Below are positions 1 to 12,301 of a DNA stretch of 64,000 bases, piece by piece. Numbering within the stretch: the first letter of the stretch is position 1; the number at the start of each line of letters is the position of its first letter. The DNA is from Paracentrotus lividus (lineage: Eukaryota > Echinodermata > Echinoidea > Camarodonta > Echinidae). Under the pieces are notes generated by a model. The model was given only the letters and a program-made list of their open reading frames with translations. It was not told the DNA's origin and ran no database searches. The translations under genes were made by a program, and so were the position numbers. Location of the stretch: contig CALNVZ010002974.1 of assembly GCA_940671915.1 (NCBI GenBank), forward strand, positions 21,169,828-21,233,827. The letters are read 5' to 3'.

Positions 1-3000
1 AGAGAGTCATTTTAATAAGACATATATATATATTTATTCATGCAATTACACTACATGAAGGTAAGCCCTGCAGGCCCGGCTAGTAGTACTTGAAAAGAAT
101 AAACAGTTCAATGATTAAGCATTATAAGCAATTTGCAAACTTAATGTCATTATATAGTTTATATGAATTTGCTTTTTTCAAATACATCATGCATATTATG
201 AATCAGTTATATTTTCCAAAACCGCAAACAAATGTATTGAAAAATAAAATTGATGCAAAAAAATTTGAGAACTATTCCTTTGGGAAATTCATCAAAGCAG
301 ATCACATCTACAAAGAGGTTATATTAACACCATTAAAAAAATTTAAAAAAAACATTGGTTTGCATTTTATTATTCCTTCCTGTTTCTTCAATCAAAATAT
401 GACAATATAACTGATGCATATCAGACAGACAATTATTTATTTCTATCAGGCAGCTTTAATAATCTTGCTAACAGGCAACTAATTCATCTCTTAAATATTT
501 TAATATAAATCTACCATCTAATTTATCTCATTCATTCCTTTTCTACATCATCTACAAGCAGACAAGACACACACAAGTACAGAACATGACAGTACGGTAT
601 AATACAATGACAAAGCACTAGAATTTCTATGAACAAAAAACTATTTTTTAAAGAAAATAGACAACAACATAAAATTCAGCATGGATGCACTCTTTGTATT
701 TCCTCAAATAGAAACACTAACACAATTCATTTCACAAGAAAAGTGGCACTGACTATGAAATCATATAAAGAACAGGGTAAAAGTATTTGCAAAAGATTTG
801 AAAAGACATTCATGTTCGATGATTTTTAACTAAGATTTTTCGCAGTAATCTATTTTATTTTCTCCAAAATGCATTTTTGAGTATGAGATCCATTGCTAAT
901 TCATGAAAATATGAAACTATTTTGTTATGGAAATGTTTAATATTAAGAAGAAAAAAATTATACAACTGTTATTTTCAGTGCTAAAATAACCAACCAAACT
1001 GTAACTAATTCATTGCATAAGTTTTTATCTTCTGTTCTTCTCAAAATTAATTTCAAAGTTTCAGAGTCAGATACAAATTCCACTTTTCTTGGAATGTTAT
1101 ACGAGTATCATAAAAAAAAGATGCAAGTAAATGATGAGCATTCTACAAACTAGATTATAATCATATATACTTTAAATGATAAGAATTAAAAAAAAAAACA
1201 GTTACAAGAGACTGTTGCAAAATTGTTAAATAGCATGAGATTAATAATACAATCTCTCTTAAAATCAAGGGGTTTAATATTTTAAAAGAGCTACATGTAG
1301 CAAGCATGTCCTCTCAAACGTAAGCCTGAGAAGAGACTCTAGACATATTTTTGGTAGATTAAGATGAAATTCACATGCTAAAACAAGTGTGCAACAATAT
1401 CTTATGTAGTTCACATTTTAAAGTGTAATACCGACTTTTAGTGCGAATCAACCAGACATTTTACGGTAATTTCATTTGGTTTCCCCTACAATTTGTAGTA
1501 AAGTCAATAATTAATCATTCAAAGGTTTTTTCCAAGTTAACTGTTTTCTTTCAAGCCAGCATATTTTTACCCCCTCCCCATAATATTGTCACATAATACC
1601 TCTTTCTCTATTTGAATAGAGGTACCCAGCTTATAAAATGTCTGTTTGATTTCTCCATGGACATAGAAAAACATATCACCACACTGCAAATCATAGCAAA
1701 ACACATTCAGAAACGTGAGAATAAAACAGTTTATACATATTATATATATTCATAGTGTGTAATATCAATCAACAAACGTCATAATATCCATGGAGAGTGC
1801 TGAATAATTATGTGCATTGTTTGTGCTTTACCAGCTAGAGAAGAAAATCCACACACTGAGGAAATAGAATGGTAAACTCACAAATAATCTTTCACAAGTA
1901 ACTATGGTCAGGTCTTCAAGACTAAATGTGGCCATATTACAAAGACATAATTCTTTGTCGACATACATATATCTATGGTTTTCATTTGACAGTTTTGTAA
2001 GCCTAATATCCTTTTTTAAAAGAATCTAATGATTTCAGGTCATATTTACAACATATCTATTACAATGATTATAATCTGAAGGTTTGTTAAAAGGTTTTTG
2101 AAAAGCTTATTTGGGTTGTAATGACCATCCTGATAGGCTCAGGATAATTTTGTCCTACCTCGCTGACCATGGTTCAGATGTACAAAGATCATCGGGTGAA
2201 CATACCATTGCTTTCCTTGGCCACACACTACACTCATACAATTACACATACCATCACTACTACATCAGAGACCATGAATATATGTATACAATCTCCAATA
2301 ATAAAAGAGTAAATATAAAGTGCTGTGAGTTCAAAAGGAAAGAAACGCTTTGTCAAAGTTGTGCTTCGGAGTAGTAGCCCATCACCAGCAACAAAAATGA
2401 AAATGAAGAATTGAAAACAAAAAAGATGAAATCATAAAAGAATGAGGAATGAGAAATCAGTAAATGAGAAACATTGGTGAAAGTGACAAAGATAAATGTC
2501 AACGAAAAAGATGGCTGAAAACTGAACAAAAAGATGAAAAATCAAAGGTGATCCGATGAATAAGTAGTGCTGAAATTATAAAACAACAACATGACTGATA
2601 ACTTCATTCTGTGAGAATGGGTAAATCTCTTTCAAGTTGAAATTACCAAGAATGGTTTATTAGGCAGCAAACTATGTGGTAGGATACCAACAGATTTCAT
2701 GACAATATCTAAAATATACTTTGTATCATCCCCATGATGATCCTCTAAAAAAGAGGATTTGGCGTAACTTTCAGCCCCATCATATGACAATTTTCAAGAC
2801 CAATGATAATTCAGTGCACAGGAATAATGTTCATCTGCATCATAGCCAAATGAGTAATGATTCTTTTTATTCTTTTAAAGAAACCATAAAAATAATTACA
2901 TTTCTTTCATGCAAAATCTAAGATTGCTGCCTAAAACCATCATATCAAACTCAAAATATAAACTGTAGAAGAAAAGATATACCCTTGAACCAATGAAGCA

Positions 3001-4257
3001 AGGGAATTGAAGACTCAGAAGAAGAAAAATCAACTTGATAAGCAAAAAGAAGTGTTTGAGAAGAGTTGGCACATGTTTTTCTGTAGAATCACTGATAGTC
3101 AAAATCAAGTGCTACTTGAGAAGAATATCAAAAAAGCTTTTCATAGTGCTTGAAATGCAAGAAGTACCAAGAATTGAGAATGAACAGCATTATTGATTTA
3201 TATTTATATTAGGAATATTTGAAATGTCTGAATCCATATTTTTCATGCATCTATTCAAAATTTGGACCTATCATAGTTTGAAACAGTTTTCACTTAAATT
3301 TAAAAAATGGTTATAGTATGAATGAAGATAACACACGGATATACAAATGTACATGTATATATTGTTCTTTTTTTCACGCTTGTTACGCATCATACATTCT
3401 CCGGTGTTAGAATACCAAGCAGATTATTTGACTTGTTGAAGGGTTCATAATGAGTTACTATTCAGATATATGATATACTTATGATATATTGTGGGAAAAT
3501 GATGACTGATGTTGTTTCCACTGGGTCGATTGACAGAGGGGTTTAGACACATGACTAAATTATAATTTTGGAAAATGTATATGATACACCCATGCCATTA
3601 TCTATGTTTTAGTCTTAAAACAAACATAAAATTTGTACGTACAGGTAGTCATTTTTCTGCTTCTCTTTTAACCCCCTCCACAATATTTGGAATTATTGGT
3701 AGTTTTGTTGCATTTTTTTTTTGTTAATCTAAGAAAAACAAAAATTAAGATATCATTCTGGCAAAAAGAAATCTTTCTGTTTTCATTTCATCATTTAGAA
3801 AAAATCAACTGCCCTTGGGTGCAGCTTGAAAGAACTTTTTTTTTTTTGCTAACTTGATTTTTTTTTCCATCCCGAAAGTTGCAGAACTATTCTAAAAATC
3901 CACAGAACCAAAAGAGCATTTGCAGAGTAAGTCTTAGCATAGGGGCAAAAAGTATAAAAATGCATAGTATAACCGTAATCCCAATCCGCGAGCAAGCAAC
4001 GCTGAGAAATAGACATGGAGAGTTAAATGGGTGAGTTGCAACAAGCCCCAGCAAGGCAAGATATATGTCATCCATCAAGCAAAATGCATTGTTCTACAAT
4101 CTTCAACCTCATAGATCTTAGCACCCCTGGAATTCCCATATATTGGAGAGAGTGGTGATCGATGCAGAGAGGGGAGATATTAACATGTTGGTAGATTGGA
4201 ATGAGGGGGAGAGGGGGGGGGGGAGGCGTGAGGACGAAGATTATTGGTACTTTTGGG

Positions 4258-4462
4258 TGGTGCTTCACAAAGTCGTTTTTAAAGTTAAGAACAACTTTAC
4301 AAACGACTGGAGCATTTTCTTGGGTGTTATACTAATCACATGCTTTATAATTTAGTATAAGAAATGATTACCAGTTGTTTGTAAAGTCATTCGTAACTTA
4401 GCCTATGAACGACTTGGTGAAACCAGGGAATTGCTATTTACAATTCCCTGGTGAAACACAGC
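4258..4462. repeat. Foldback (MITE-like) element, family A copy 1, with a secondary hairpin at its right end
   Basis: The left end resembles GGTGTTTCACCAAGTC and the right end is GGTGAAACACAGC. The middle reads ACAAACGACTGGAGC, then an A/T core with ACTAATCACATGC, as in the other family A copies. Near the right end an extra hairpin occurs: CCAGGGAATTG, CTATTTA, CAATTCCCTGG, flanked by two copies of GGTGAAAC, suggesting a small insertion or templated duplication. Confidence 0.75.
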
Positions 4463-5613
4463 CCAGTTTAGTTAGGGCCATTTTGTTGGGGATTGGGGGT
4501 GGGTGGGGTAGGGAGGTAGATTTGAGGATGCAAAAACATGTAGAAAGGGAAAATAAGGGTGGGATTAAGAGTTTCAATATTGCATTTTTCCCCCTCAGAT
4601 TTGTACTTCTCAAAGGATATGAGTGTGTGAGGGTGATATTAAAAAGGGTTCAAATCTATTGTGATAAAGTAGTGTTGTTCTTGGTAAGGAGAAATTACGA
4701 GAGGGAGGGGGGGGGTCTGGGTCTCGGCTGTAAAACATATAGGAAAGCCAGGGGAGGGTGGGTAAAAGATTCCACTATTCACCATTATTTGTTGAGAAAA
4801 TGAAGAAAGGGTGGGGAGGGGTGAGCTGTCCTATTTGCTACACTAAAGATTACTTTGGTTTGTGGGAATTATTTCTCGAAAGGATACGTTGGCGGGTACA
4901 ATATAACCATAACTTGGGATACATTAACCCGATGGGACACCAAATAAATGAAGGAACTGGTATTTTCTTCTCTAAATTTTTAAGGATGGGTACAGGGTTT
5001 ATCTTTTACTGATAATTACAAAGAGAATTTTCATCTTCATTATAAATCAACATCATCCTCCTTTACTGATTGATTGATATGGATATAGACAAACTGGATA
5101 CTCCCTAGTGCTAATTTTAAATATCCAGTCAGATGTTTTCCTTATCCCAGATATCTGAAATGGGACTATAATATAACTTGTTCAGTATCTACCATGTAAT
5201 TTGAGAATTATGGGAAGGTAAATATTGATCTAAAGTTTGATGCCAAAGGTAGGACGAAGGTGAAAAGGGTAGAGGAATTGGGGGTAAAAGTTAAATCCTA
5301 CTCTTTATCCAAATATAAACTGAAATAACCAATCTCTAAAATACCTAGATTATCCCTTCCGTCTATCTAGAAACCCCATGTTACGTTAGTGCATTCATCT
5401 ACACATTCCATGTTAATTTCTATTGTTATGGATACAAAGCCAAGAGTATACATGTTAGCGCAGTCTGCAAATGAGTAACGAAACATATCTTGCTTTTGAT
5501 TTACGTTGGATCATGCAGTACAGATTATTTCACATGTTGCATAGGATCATAAGGGGGTCATTGTTTTTCTTGTGTTGGCATTATTTTTTTTTATTTGTAT
5601 TTTTTTTTATTTG

Positions 5614-5620
<7 letters not shown>

Positions 5621-5672
<52 letters not shown>
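5621..5672. repeat. AT dinucleotide microsatellite
   Basis: About 26 uninterrupted AT units, preceded by two copies of TTTTATTTGTAT. Confidence 0.97.
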
Positions 5673-5674
<2 letters not shown>

Positions 5675-7785
5675 TCCATGTTGTTGTTGAGGTAATTGTA
5701 TGGCTTTCAGATGATGATTTAATATCTAAACTTTATTATGTCCACATATTCTCATTGAAATTTTATTGTAAACTTTAAAATCTGTTTTACGATTTAGGCT
5801 TAGGCCTATATTTTCTTGGACCCTACAGACTTGCTCAACTAAAATCTTTCTGATTGGCACACAAAAATAAACATACGTTGTGGATTCAAATAATTTACAG
5901 TGATGTCTTTTTCCATTTCTTGTAAAAAGTAAGGATACATTTGTGAAAATAAATTATATATCTATTAATTTTTCAATACAATCGTGTATTTTTCTCAAAC
6001 CTTAATTTGTATAATAACTCAACTAAAGAATATTTGGAAAAGAAAGTCAGAAAAAGAAGAAATGGAACTGTAACGTTCAAAACAAAATAAAAATGTTGAA
6101 ATAATATGTGCTTGGAATAACACAACAATAGTGCAGACTTTTCTTATCAAAACTCTAAATAAAAATAAATTGTGTCTAATAATATAAATGCCAATTTGGT
6201 GCATTAAAATAACCAAAAAATTGTGTCTTGTGCATAAAACTGGAATTCAAAACAAAAGGGAATGTGTATGTTTGGTCAGAAGAACAGGATTTCACTCAAA
6301 TCCATCCATTGATTTAATCATTCAGAAAAAGATTTGTCAATCAATATTTCTTTGTTCTTACGATAGAAGGTAATGCCCTTCAACATCAATAATTGTAATA
6401 AGTATAAACTATTTTTAATTGACTCTTATTCTTAGAAATTTAAAGTATTACATATTCACAAGGACAGTTACAATTTGATTGTCCATTTGTTTCAATGGCT
6501 TTTGTTTTGGAGCGAAATGTAACCAAAAGCCTGAATTGTCATTAGGCATATTTTATTTCCTGGTAAAAACTGCATTTGGATAAAGTTTTATTACCAAATC
6601 AACAATGTCCTTCAAAAACAAGAATCTGGTGGAAAACCCTGCTTTTATTTTGCTTTGTCCAAGTCCGTATCTTCTAACCAATGTGTGGAGGTATGCATTA
6701 GTGTTTGGCAGACTGTGATTGGTCAGTTGTGTTACTGGGTGAGTTCATTCACTGTGCGGGGGTGCAAACATGCACTACCATGCAAGTGCTACAAGTGTGA
6801 GATACATGTCTCTATTAAAACAAGAGTGATTGGTCAAATAGGAAACATCTCCTGTATATTCAAAAAGAGTTTCAAGATAAAGGAGAGGAAGCAGAGAGAA
6901 GTAGCAAAGAAGGAAGATAGTCCTATTTTTGACCAAGCACAAATTAAAAAATTATGACATCATCATGCAAAAGCATTCATGCAAGTTTCAAATAGGCATG
7001 TAAGGATTGTGATATTAATAACATGCAAGTGAATAGTTAGCATGCAGTGAATGTGCGAATAAATGTATTAAACATGCAACATGCAATCAGGCAAAATGTG
7101 CAGAAAGTAAATAAAAAACAGGCATGCAAATATTTATGTGAGGTTACAAGTCAATGGTATGCTTTTAAAAAATAATTAAATAAAGAATAAGAATTTTAAA
7201 AAAAGATGCATGCAGTAGCACAGGTATCACTTGACATGAAATGCGCATATCACATAACCATACAAAACATTGTATCCAAACAGACCAAACATAGTTTTTT
7301 TGTGGTATTTTTGTTACCATTACAGAGGTTTTTGTAAATTCTGTATGAAAATATTGTCATCAGACTTTCTCAAAGTATTTTGTAGTATTTTTTGAATAAT
7401 TGAATTGGTGTTTATACGCACATCATTTCATGACAGTGAAGATTCTGTTTGTGTTACAGGTTGACACATCATGCAAATGTATAACATTAATGATTAATAT
7501 GACATGAAGCATGCATATAACACGATACAGGTACATGCTGGGATTAGTTTACTGGTGTATTCCCCACATCTATTACATAAACCCAAATACCATCAACATT
7601 TACATATCTATCCTATCTGATAAATCAAAAGGACTGACTTTAAACCACAGATAATGTTGGTAATACAGCACACATGATATATTTGGTATAGTCACTCGAG
7701 GTTTGTTTAGATAATTAGGGGGTTGGGTTCGGGATGGTCTTTTTTTATTTGTTTGAGGGAGCAGGAAAGTATTGGGAATACTCAC

Positions 7786-7991
7786 TACACTCATCCCTAT
7801 TTTGGTTCTTTATGATGGAGATGCTATAGTCTGGATTTACGATGGACTCAAATGCACCCGCCTCAATATAGCAGAGTCGACGATTGTTTTGGATGTACAC
7901 CCCACCTAGCTTGAGATCCTTAAGCGAGAGAAACGCCAACGACTCAAGGTGGTTATTATCGAGAATGGCCAGCGAGGCAAACGGCGGCTCT
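7786..7991 (-). CDS. Egfr: Exon 10b: L domain 2, C-terminal part (alternative version b)
   Basis: 206 bases, phase 2 in and 1 out, acceptor TGATTTAG, donor GTA|GTGAGT. The peptide starts EPPFASLAILDNNHLESLAF, continues LSLKDLKLGGVYIQNNRRLC, then YIEAGAFESIVNPDYSISII and ends KNQNRDEC. It is a second version of exon 10a: over an ungapped 37-residue stretch from HL to FESI, 15 residues are identical, including NN, LCY and FESI, with conservative changes elsewhere. The frame is open and the splice sites are sound, so it does not look decayed. It enters from exon 9 in the same phase as 10a and leaves in the same phase, but the two cannot be joined to each other. It is the last ErbB exon found before the window's left edge. 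Confidence 0.88.
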
Positions 7992-8170
7992 CTAAATCAT
8001 CAACAAACAGAGAGAGTGTTAGACAGTACATATCATCAAAATAAAATGTAAACCGATCGGCTTTGACAAATCATTTATTCACTGGCATCAATCTGTATGA
8101 CATAGACTTGGTGCGTACCAGGGCTACAAGTGCACAGTATATATAGATATATATATAATCAGATGATTTT

Positions 8171-8183
8171 GTTGCTTAGCAAC
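8171..8183. promoter_or_regulatory. Perfect palindrome GTTGCTTAGCAAC (X-box/RFX-like) between exons 10a and 10b
   Basis: The 13-bp palindrome matches the symmetric RFX-factor site (GTTRCC/GTTGC half-sites spaced by a few bases). It lies in the 457-bp intron between the two alternative exons. As DNA it could be an intronic enhancer; as RNA it could form a short hairpin. Function is not shown by the sequence. Confidence 0.3.
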
Positions 8184-8448
8184 AGATCTCCACTGGATGC
8201 AGCTAGTTTCCACAGTCACATGTTGTCACAGATATCCATGGGAACCTAAAGACACTTCCCTTTGATAAAGAAAGTTCATCATTAATAGGTTAGTAACAAG
8301 GAGGCAGTACATGCTAGGTCTAACATGCAAGAGAGACGTGCATCAATGGGATGATGATTTTTCTTTGTATTTTGGTGCAAGGGGTGCGTATATATACATA
8401 GTCCATAGGAGCAAGATGGGATAGGAGGTATGTGGGGTAAGTACTTAC

Positions 8449-8645
8449 AACACTCCGCTTTACTCCGACTACCATCGACAGTGATGGACTGACGGTTTGA
8501 GCTCCGGATTGACTCAAACATTTCCTTCTGCACGTAGCAGAGTTTTGCATTGTTAGAGATTCTGATGTCGCCATTTGACACCTCCCTCAGACTCGTTAAG
8601 CCAAAGTAATCCAGGTGGGTAGATGTGATGAAGGCAGAGTCGGTC
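8449..8645 (-). CDS. Egfr: Exon 10a: L domain 2, C-terminal part (alternative version a)
   Basis: 197 bases, phase 2 in and 1 out, acceptor CACACAG, donor GTT|GTAAGT. The peptide begins TDSAFITSTHLDYFGLTSLR, continues EVSNGDIRISNNAKLCYV, then QKEMFESIRSSNRQSITVDG and ends SRSKAEC. It aligns with human [42 protein letters not shown]; human exon 12 is 200 bases with the same phases. It is closer than 10b to the usual ErbB pattern (LTSLREVSNGDIRISNN versus [17 protein letters not shown]). A homologous exon 10b lies 457 bp downstream. Because 197 is 2 mod 3, using both would shift the frame, so they should be mutually exclusive. Confidence 0.92.
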
Positions 8646-10290
8646 CTGTGTGTATGTTTGTTACCAAGTACATGGATGCATGAATATGATAGGGTCTAAT
8701 ATGCGATCATAAGCCCTGTCGTCCAATCGAAATAATTAGTACATTTCACACTGTTAATAAACCACCACCATTCTACTTGAAATCGGCAATGTGCCAGATT
8801 GAGCATTCTTCCATGTAACAGGGTTTGAAGCTTATGATTTCGCTGATGAATGTAACACAGGTGATGCACTTTAAAAAACGAACCATTTTTTAAAACTTAA
8901 CAAGGAGAGGTGTAGTTTTGTTCATGAAGCCTTCATTATAATTGTATCTCTAGGATTTAAAGAGAAATGCCAGCATAAAATTATTGAATCAAATCAAATG
9001 GTAGAGCCTTACCAACTAATAACATTGGTTGATAAAATTAATATAAACTTGTACAAGTCTCAACTGCTCCTATCTCGTCCATAACATTAGAGCAGCTTGC
9101 CTGGACAACTAGTTTCCTTTTCTATCTCAACTTTGCTACAAATCTCAACATAACTTTCAAAAATTAATAAAAATTGACGACCTACATGTATATGTAGATT
9201 TAATCATTTAATTTAGCAACAATCATTCTAAAAAATATGTAATAGGCTTACATGTCAATTGTGAAAATAGAAGTTATGTAATGAGACATGAATGAGCAAA
9301 TTTGTTGCAAAAGAATAAAAAAAGAGACCTTTTACCTCAAATATTCTTTTATTTTCTCTCTTGTTGTGTCAATTTCTTAAATGTGTGAGCAGTTTCACAA
9401 TGAAATTAACAAAAAAATATTGTCTCCAAAGAGCAATAACACGGGTATAAAATAAATAATGATAATATAAGCTTTTGGAAAATGAAAATTTGATGGAATG
9501 CTTAAAATGCCATAATATATACATAGAATAAATATCATAATCATTATGAAAGTTATGGATAAGAAAACTCTTGATTCCGAAGAAATATAACGCAGCAGCA
9601 ATTTAGGATTAATTTAGGATTGGGTCAGCTACAATGGGTAATTCCATAAAATAACTCATTTTGTTATATTATCAATTTCTGATATAATTGCAGTTCTGGG
9701 ATGATGATCAAAATACAAATTTAAAAATATATGGTCATTGACGGCTTGTATATAATTCTAGGAATTATATTGTAACCTTCAAGACCTACATAAGCTGGAA
9801 ATTATTATAGATTGGTAAACTACAAAAGCAATTATCATAACTCAATCCAATCATATCATCCTGCAATATAAGAATAAGAATTTAGTTTACAAACATTTTG
9901 TTATCCTTATCATTATTATCCTTTAATAAAATATCATAAATAATTATGAAATATAATAAATTGGAATGGAAATATATTCTTTTTTCTTGTTAACTTCTTT
10001 CTTCTTAGAGTACTTTTAAGAAAAACAAAGGGGAATAAAGTCATATTGGAGATAATAACGGTGATTCTAACAACACAAAAAAGGTTGATTATTTATGAAA
10101 AAGGACAAACAGGAAATATAGAATTATATGGTCAAGATGATCAATATTTGCAAGACACAGATAATAAACAACTCATGGTTTACGCTGTCACACAAAATGA
10201 TTAGAATATGGGTTTAAAATATTTGTATCTCGTTTTATATCCCATTATAACTTGAAAGGAGAGAGGAAAAAAAAAGAGAAAGCTCCTTAC
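8646..10290. other. Intron between exon 9 and exon 10a
   Basis: 1,645 bp of AT-rich sequence. No third copy of exon 10, no foldback element and no other coding block was recognised. Confidence 0.7.
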
Positions 10291-10455
10291 CCGTACAAGT
10301 TTCGGCCATCTATTCGCTCTAGATTACTGAAAATTGAAAGGCTTGTTAATGACACGGGACTGCCTTGTACAGATAGGTAGCCTGTGATCTGCTTCACGGT
10401 CTTGAAGATCTCCAATGCCCTAGGGTCCACAGGTTTGGTGCCAGCATACGCATCA
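10291..10455 (-). CDS. Egfr: Exon 9: receptor L domain 2, central part
   Basis: 165 bases, phase 2 to 2, acceptor TTTTCTACAG, donor ACGG|GTAAGG. It encodes DAYAGTKPVDPRALEIFKTV, then KQITGYLSVQGS, then SIFSNLERIDGRNLYG. This matches human [25 protein letters not shown] and FENLEIIRGRTKQHG. The 165 bases equal the sum of human exons 10 and 11 (74+91), so one intron present in human is absent here. It splices in phase to either exon 10a or exon 10b. The intron to exon 10a is 1,645 bp. Confidence 0.94.
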
Positions 10456-11234
10456 CTGTAGAAAATTCATAAATCATATATAAATATAAATAATTTAGCC
10501 CCCCCTTCGCAGACATTTTTCGTGATAAATTTTGGACGCGAGAGGCTTAAGCCGCGGCGCTTCATGAGTTTTTTCTTTGAAGTCTTGCACATCTTTTGAG
10601 AATTAGCCCCCCCCCCCCGTCTGTGCATTTTCAAAAAGAGCCCAGGCAGATTAGAGTTAAAGATTAATACCGGCGCACAAAGATATCATTTTTTATGATG
10701 GTAAATAATCAAGATGAATGAGTACCATAATGTTTCATTTACATATCTTGATATTAGGATAAAATAAACGCAACATATATAATATTAACTGGCTTCTTAA
10801 ATAGTGCTTATATCCACCATGCAAGGTGCTGTAACAATAGGGGGGGGGTGTATTGAAGCCTTTAATGAGTAACTTTGTGTAGGCTTGCTAAAATCTGAGC
10901 TTTGTGGCCCTACATGCTGTCAGTACATGTAATGTGTCAAGAGGTAATGTTGTTTCCTACATGTTTCACACTAAGTAACAATGTCATTACATGCTTCACT
11001 CTAAGTAACAAAGTGATAAGTTTCCCTCCATAGACTGTAGTGTTAATTTAAGCGTACCCAGGTACACTGACTATGGTGAAATTCAGTCATCAATATCTAA
11101 ACAATTCAACAACTGATAAGCTTCGAACTCTCGGGCGATTCCTGCCTGACCTAAAGGTTTGCAATTATGATGACAGCATTAGCTGGAAGAGTATACATCC
11201 TTTTTAAGACCCTCAACGAAGTGAAACAATCTCT

Positions 11235-11461
11235 TTAACCCTCTCATTACCATGGTCGTCTTTTGGCACCATAGAACACTGGTGACATTTTGCAAGAAAG
11301 TGCCTCTCTTGTTGAGTTATGTACCGTTGGAAAGCTGTGAACGGTAGTTTTCACGTGGATGCAAACACTAGGGGCACTGAGTGAGTTATGTTTTTGAAAA
11401 TTTGAAATGAAGTGAGGGAATTCAGTTTTTTGGAAAAAGTGCATGGTAACGAAAGGGTTAA
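11235..11461. repeat. 227-bp foldback element in intron 8
   Basis: The left end TTAACCCTCTCATTACCATG pairs with the right end CATGGTAACGAAAGGGTTAA. It ends only 14 bp from the exon 8 donor. Internally palindromic MITE type with no coding capacity. Confidence 0.85.
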
Positions 11462-11475
11462 GCTGCCTCTCTTAC

Positions 11476-11593
11476 CCAGTGAACGTATGTGATGTTATGA
11501 CAAGGTTGCCGTTGATCTGAGTGCAGTTATCAAACTGTTTGCTCTCGATGTGTACAGACGATAAGGCTCCATCATCCTCTATTCCAGCACAAG
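11476..11593 (-). CDS. Egfr: Exon 8: receptor L domain 2, first part
   Basis: 118 bases, phase 1 to 2, acceptor TGTCCTGCAG, donor ACTGG|GTAAGA. The peptide includes CAGIEDDGALSSVHIESKQF, then DNCTQINGNLVITSHTFTG. It aligns with human [23 protein letters not shown] and [20 protein letters not shown], the opening of domain III. In human EGFR the residues right after the first strand ([10 protein letters not shown]) contact EGF. NCT is a glycosylation site conserved with human. Human exon 9 is 127 bases with the same phases. The intron to exon 9 is 1,020 bp and contains a 227-bp foldback element immediately downstream. Confidence 0.94.
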
Positions 11594-11975
11594 CTGCAGG
11601 ACAGGAGGGTGAAAGAGATAGTAAGCGATAAAAGAAAAGAGAGATACACATATCAAGCAAAAAGGATATAAAATCTTAACAAATCTTATCTTTGACCATA
11701 TCAGGACAATGACCTCCAGGACAATACCCCCCCCCCCTCCCCCCCCCAACTATGCCACAGAAATAGAGTTGCGGTTTAAGTGTAGATTTTTGGCTTGTGG
11801 GTAGTCCACAGGGTAATTGTCCAAGGGGTAGTTGTCCTATAATCTCATTTGACTACTGATGACTTAATAGCAATAATTTTCAATATAATAGTTGGCACAA
11901 TAAATTGACAGTGATTCATCAAGTAAAACAATTTCTTCCATTAAAACACAGAGGAACAAATCTGACAGTTTACTA

Positions 11976-12132
11976 GCCAAGTTGTTTCTGAAATTAAGAA
12001 TTACTTTACAAACGACTTGAACATGTTCTAAGGTGCTATACTAATCACATGCATAATCATTTAGCACAAGAAATGACCACCAGTTGATTGTAAAGTCATT
12101 CTTAATTTACACAGGACTTGGTGAAACACAAC
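11976..12132. repeat. Foldback element, family A copy 2 (intron 7)
   Basis: Contains the family core ACTTTACAAACGACTTGAAC, then ACTAATCACATGCATAATC, and the right end GACTTGGTGAAACACAAC. The left terminal repeat is degraded (GCCAAGTTGTTTC). Confidence 0.75.
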
Positions 12133-12236
12133 AAAGGTCTCAATTTGATCTATAATTTTTCAAGTGAAATAGACGGCTAAACCCCCAATTTAACAAAATC
12201 CAAAGAAGATATGAAATTGTCACAAGATCAAGTCCT

Positions 12237-12301
12237 TTACTGTCCGTAGTTACAAGTCGTGAAATTCTTCAAATCGGCATCGATCTTTGGATTATACTTA
12301 C
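12237..12301 (-). other. In-frame exon 7 extension resembling start of L2, ending in a stop
   Basis: Directly after the exon 7 donor, in the same frame, the sequence reads KYNPKIDADLKNFTTCNYGQ and then TAA. The run I-D-A-D-L-K-N-F-T-T-C resembles the opening of domain III (human [12 protein letters not shown]; exon 8 here has HIESKQFDNC). Retaining this segment would end the protein early, giving a secreted domain I-II product. A weaker donor, ACA|GTAAAG, just before the stop would leave phase 2, which fits entry into exon 9 but not exon 8. It may be a remnant of an exon duplication, a variant 3' end, or chance. Confidence 0.3.

Larger units (their letters stand above)
1..7785. other. Gene-free sequence 3' of exon 10b, presumably intron
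   Basis: On the minus strand this is downstream of the last exon seen. I searched for cysteine-rich, membrane and kinase coding blocks and found none. Contents: one foldback element (4258-4462), an AT microsatellite (5621-5672), G-rich patches at 4200-4230 and 4480-4830, and otherwise plain AT-rich sequence. Open frames here have no recognisable domain. Confidence 0.6.

Noticed and set aside
3887..4078. Minus-strand hydrophobic frame considered as the missing ErbB membrane exon
   Set aside because: No ErbB juxtamembrane pattern; the acceptor before it leads to a frame with no cysteine-rich segment and no sensible phase.
6655..6957. Plus-strand 100-codon frame with several cysteines
   Set aside because: Cysteine spacing matches no domain I know, and splice or promoter context is lacking; composition fits chance in this sequence.
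8449..8645. Exons 10a and 10b as consecutive exons of an enlarged L2 domain
   Set aside because: 10a leaves in phase 1 while 10b needs phase 2, so joining them shifts the frame; both align to the same part of the family.
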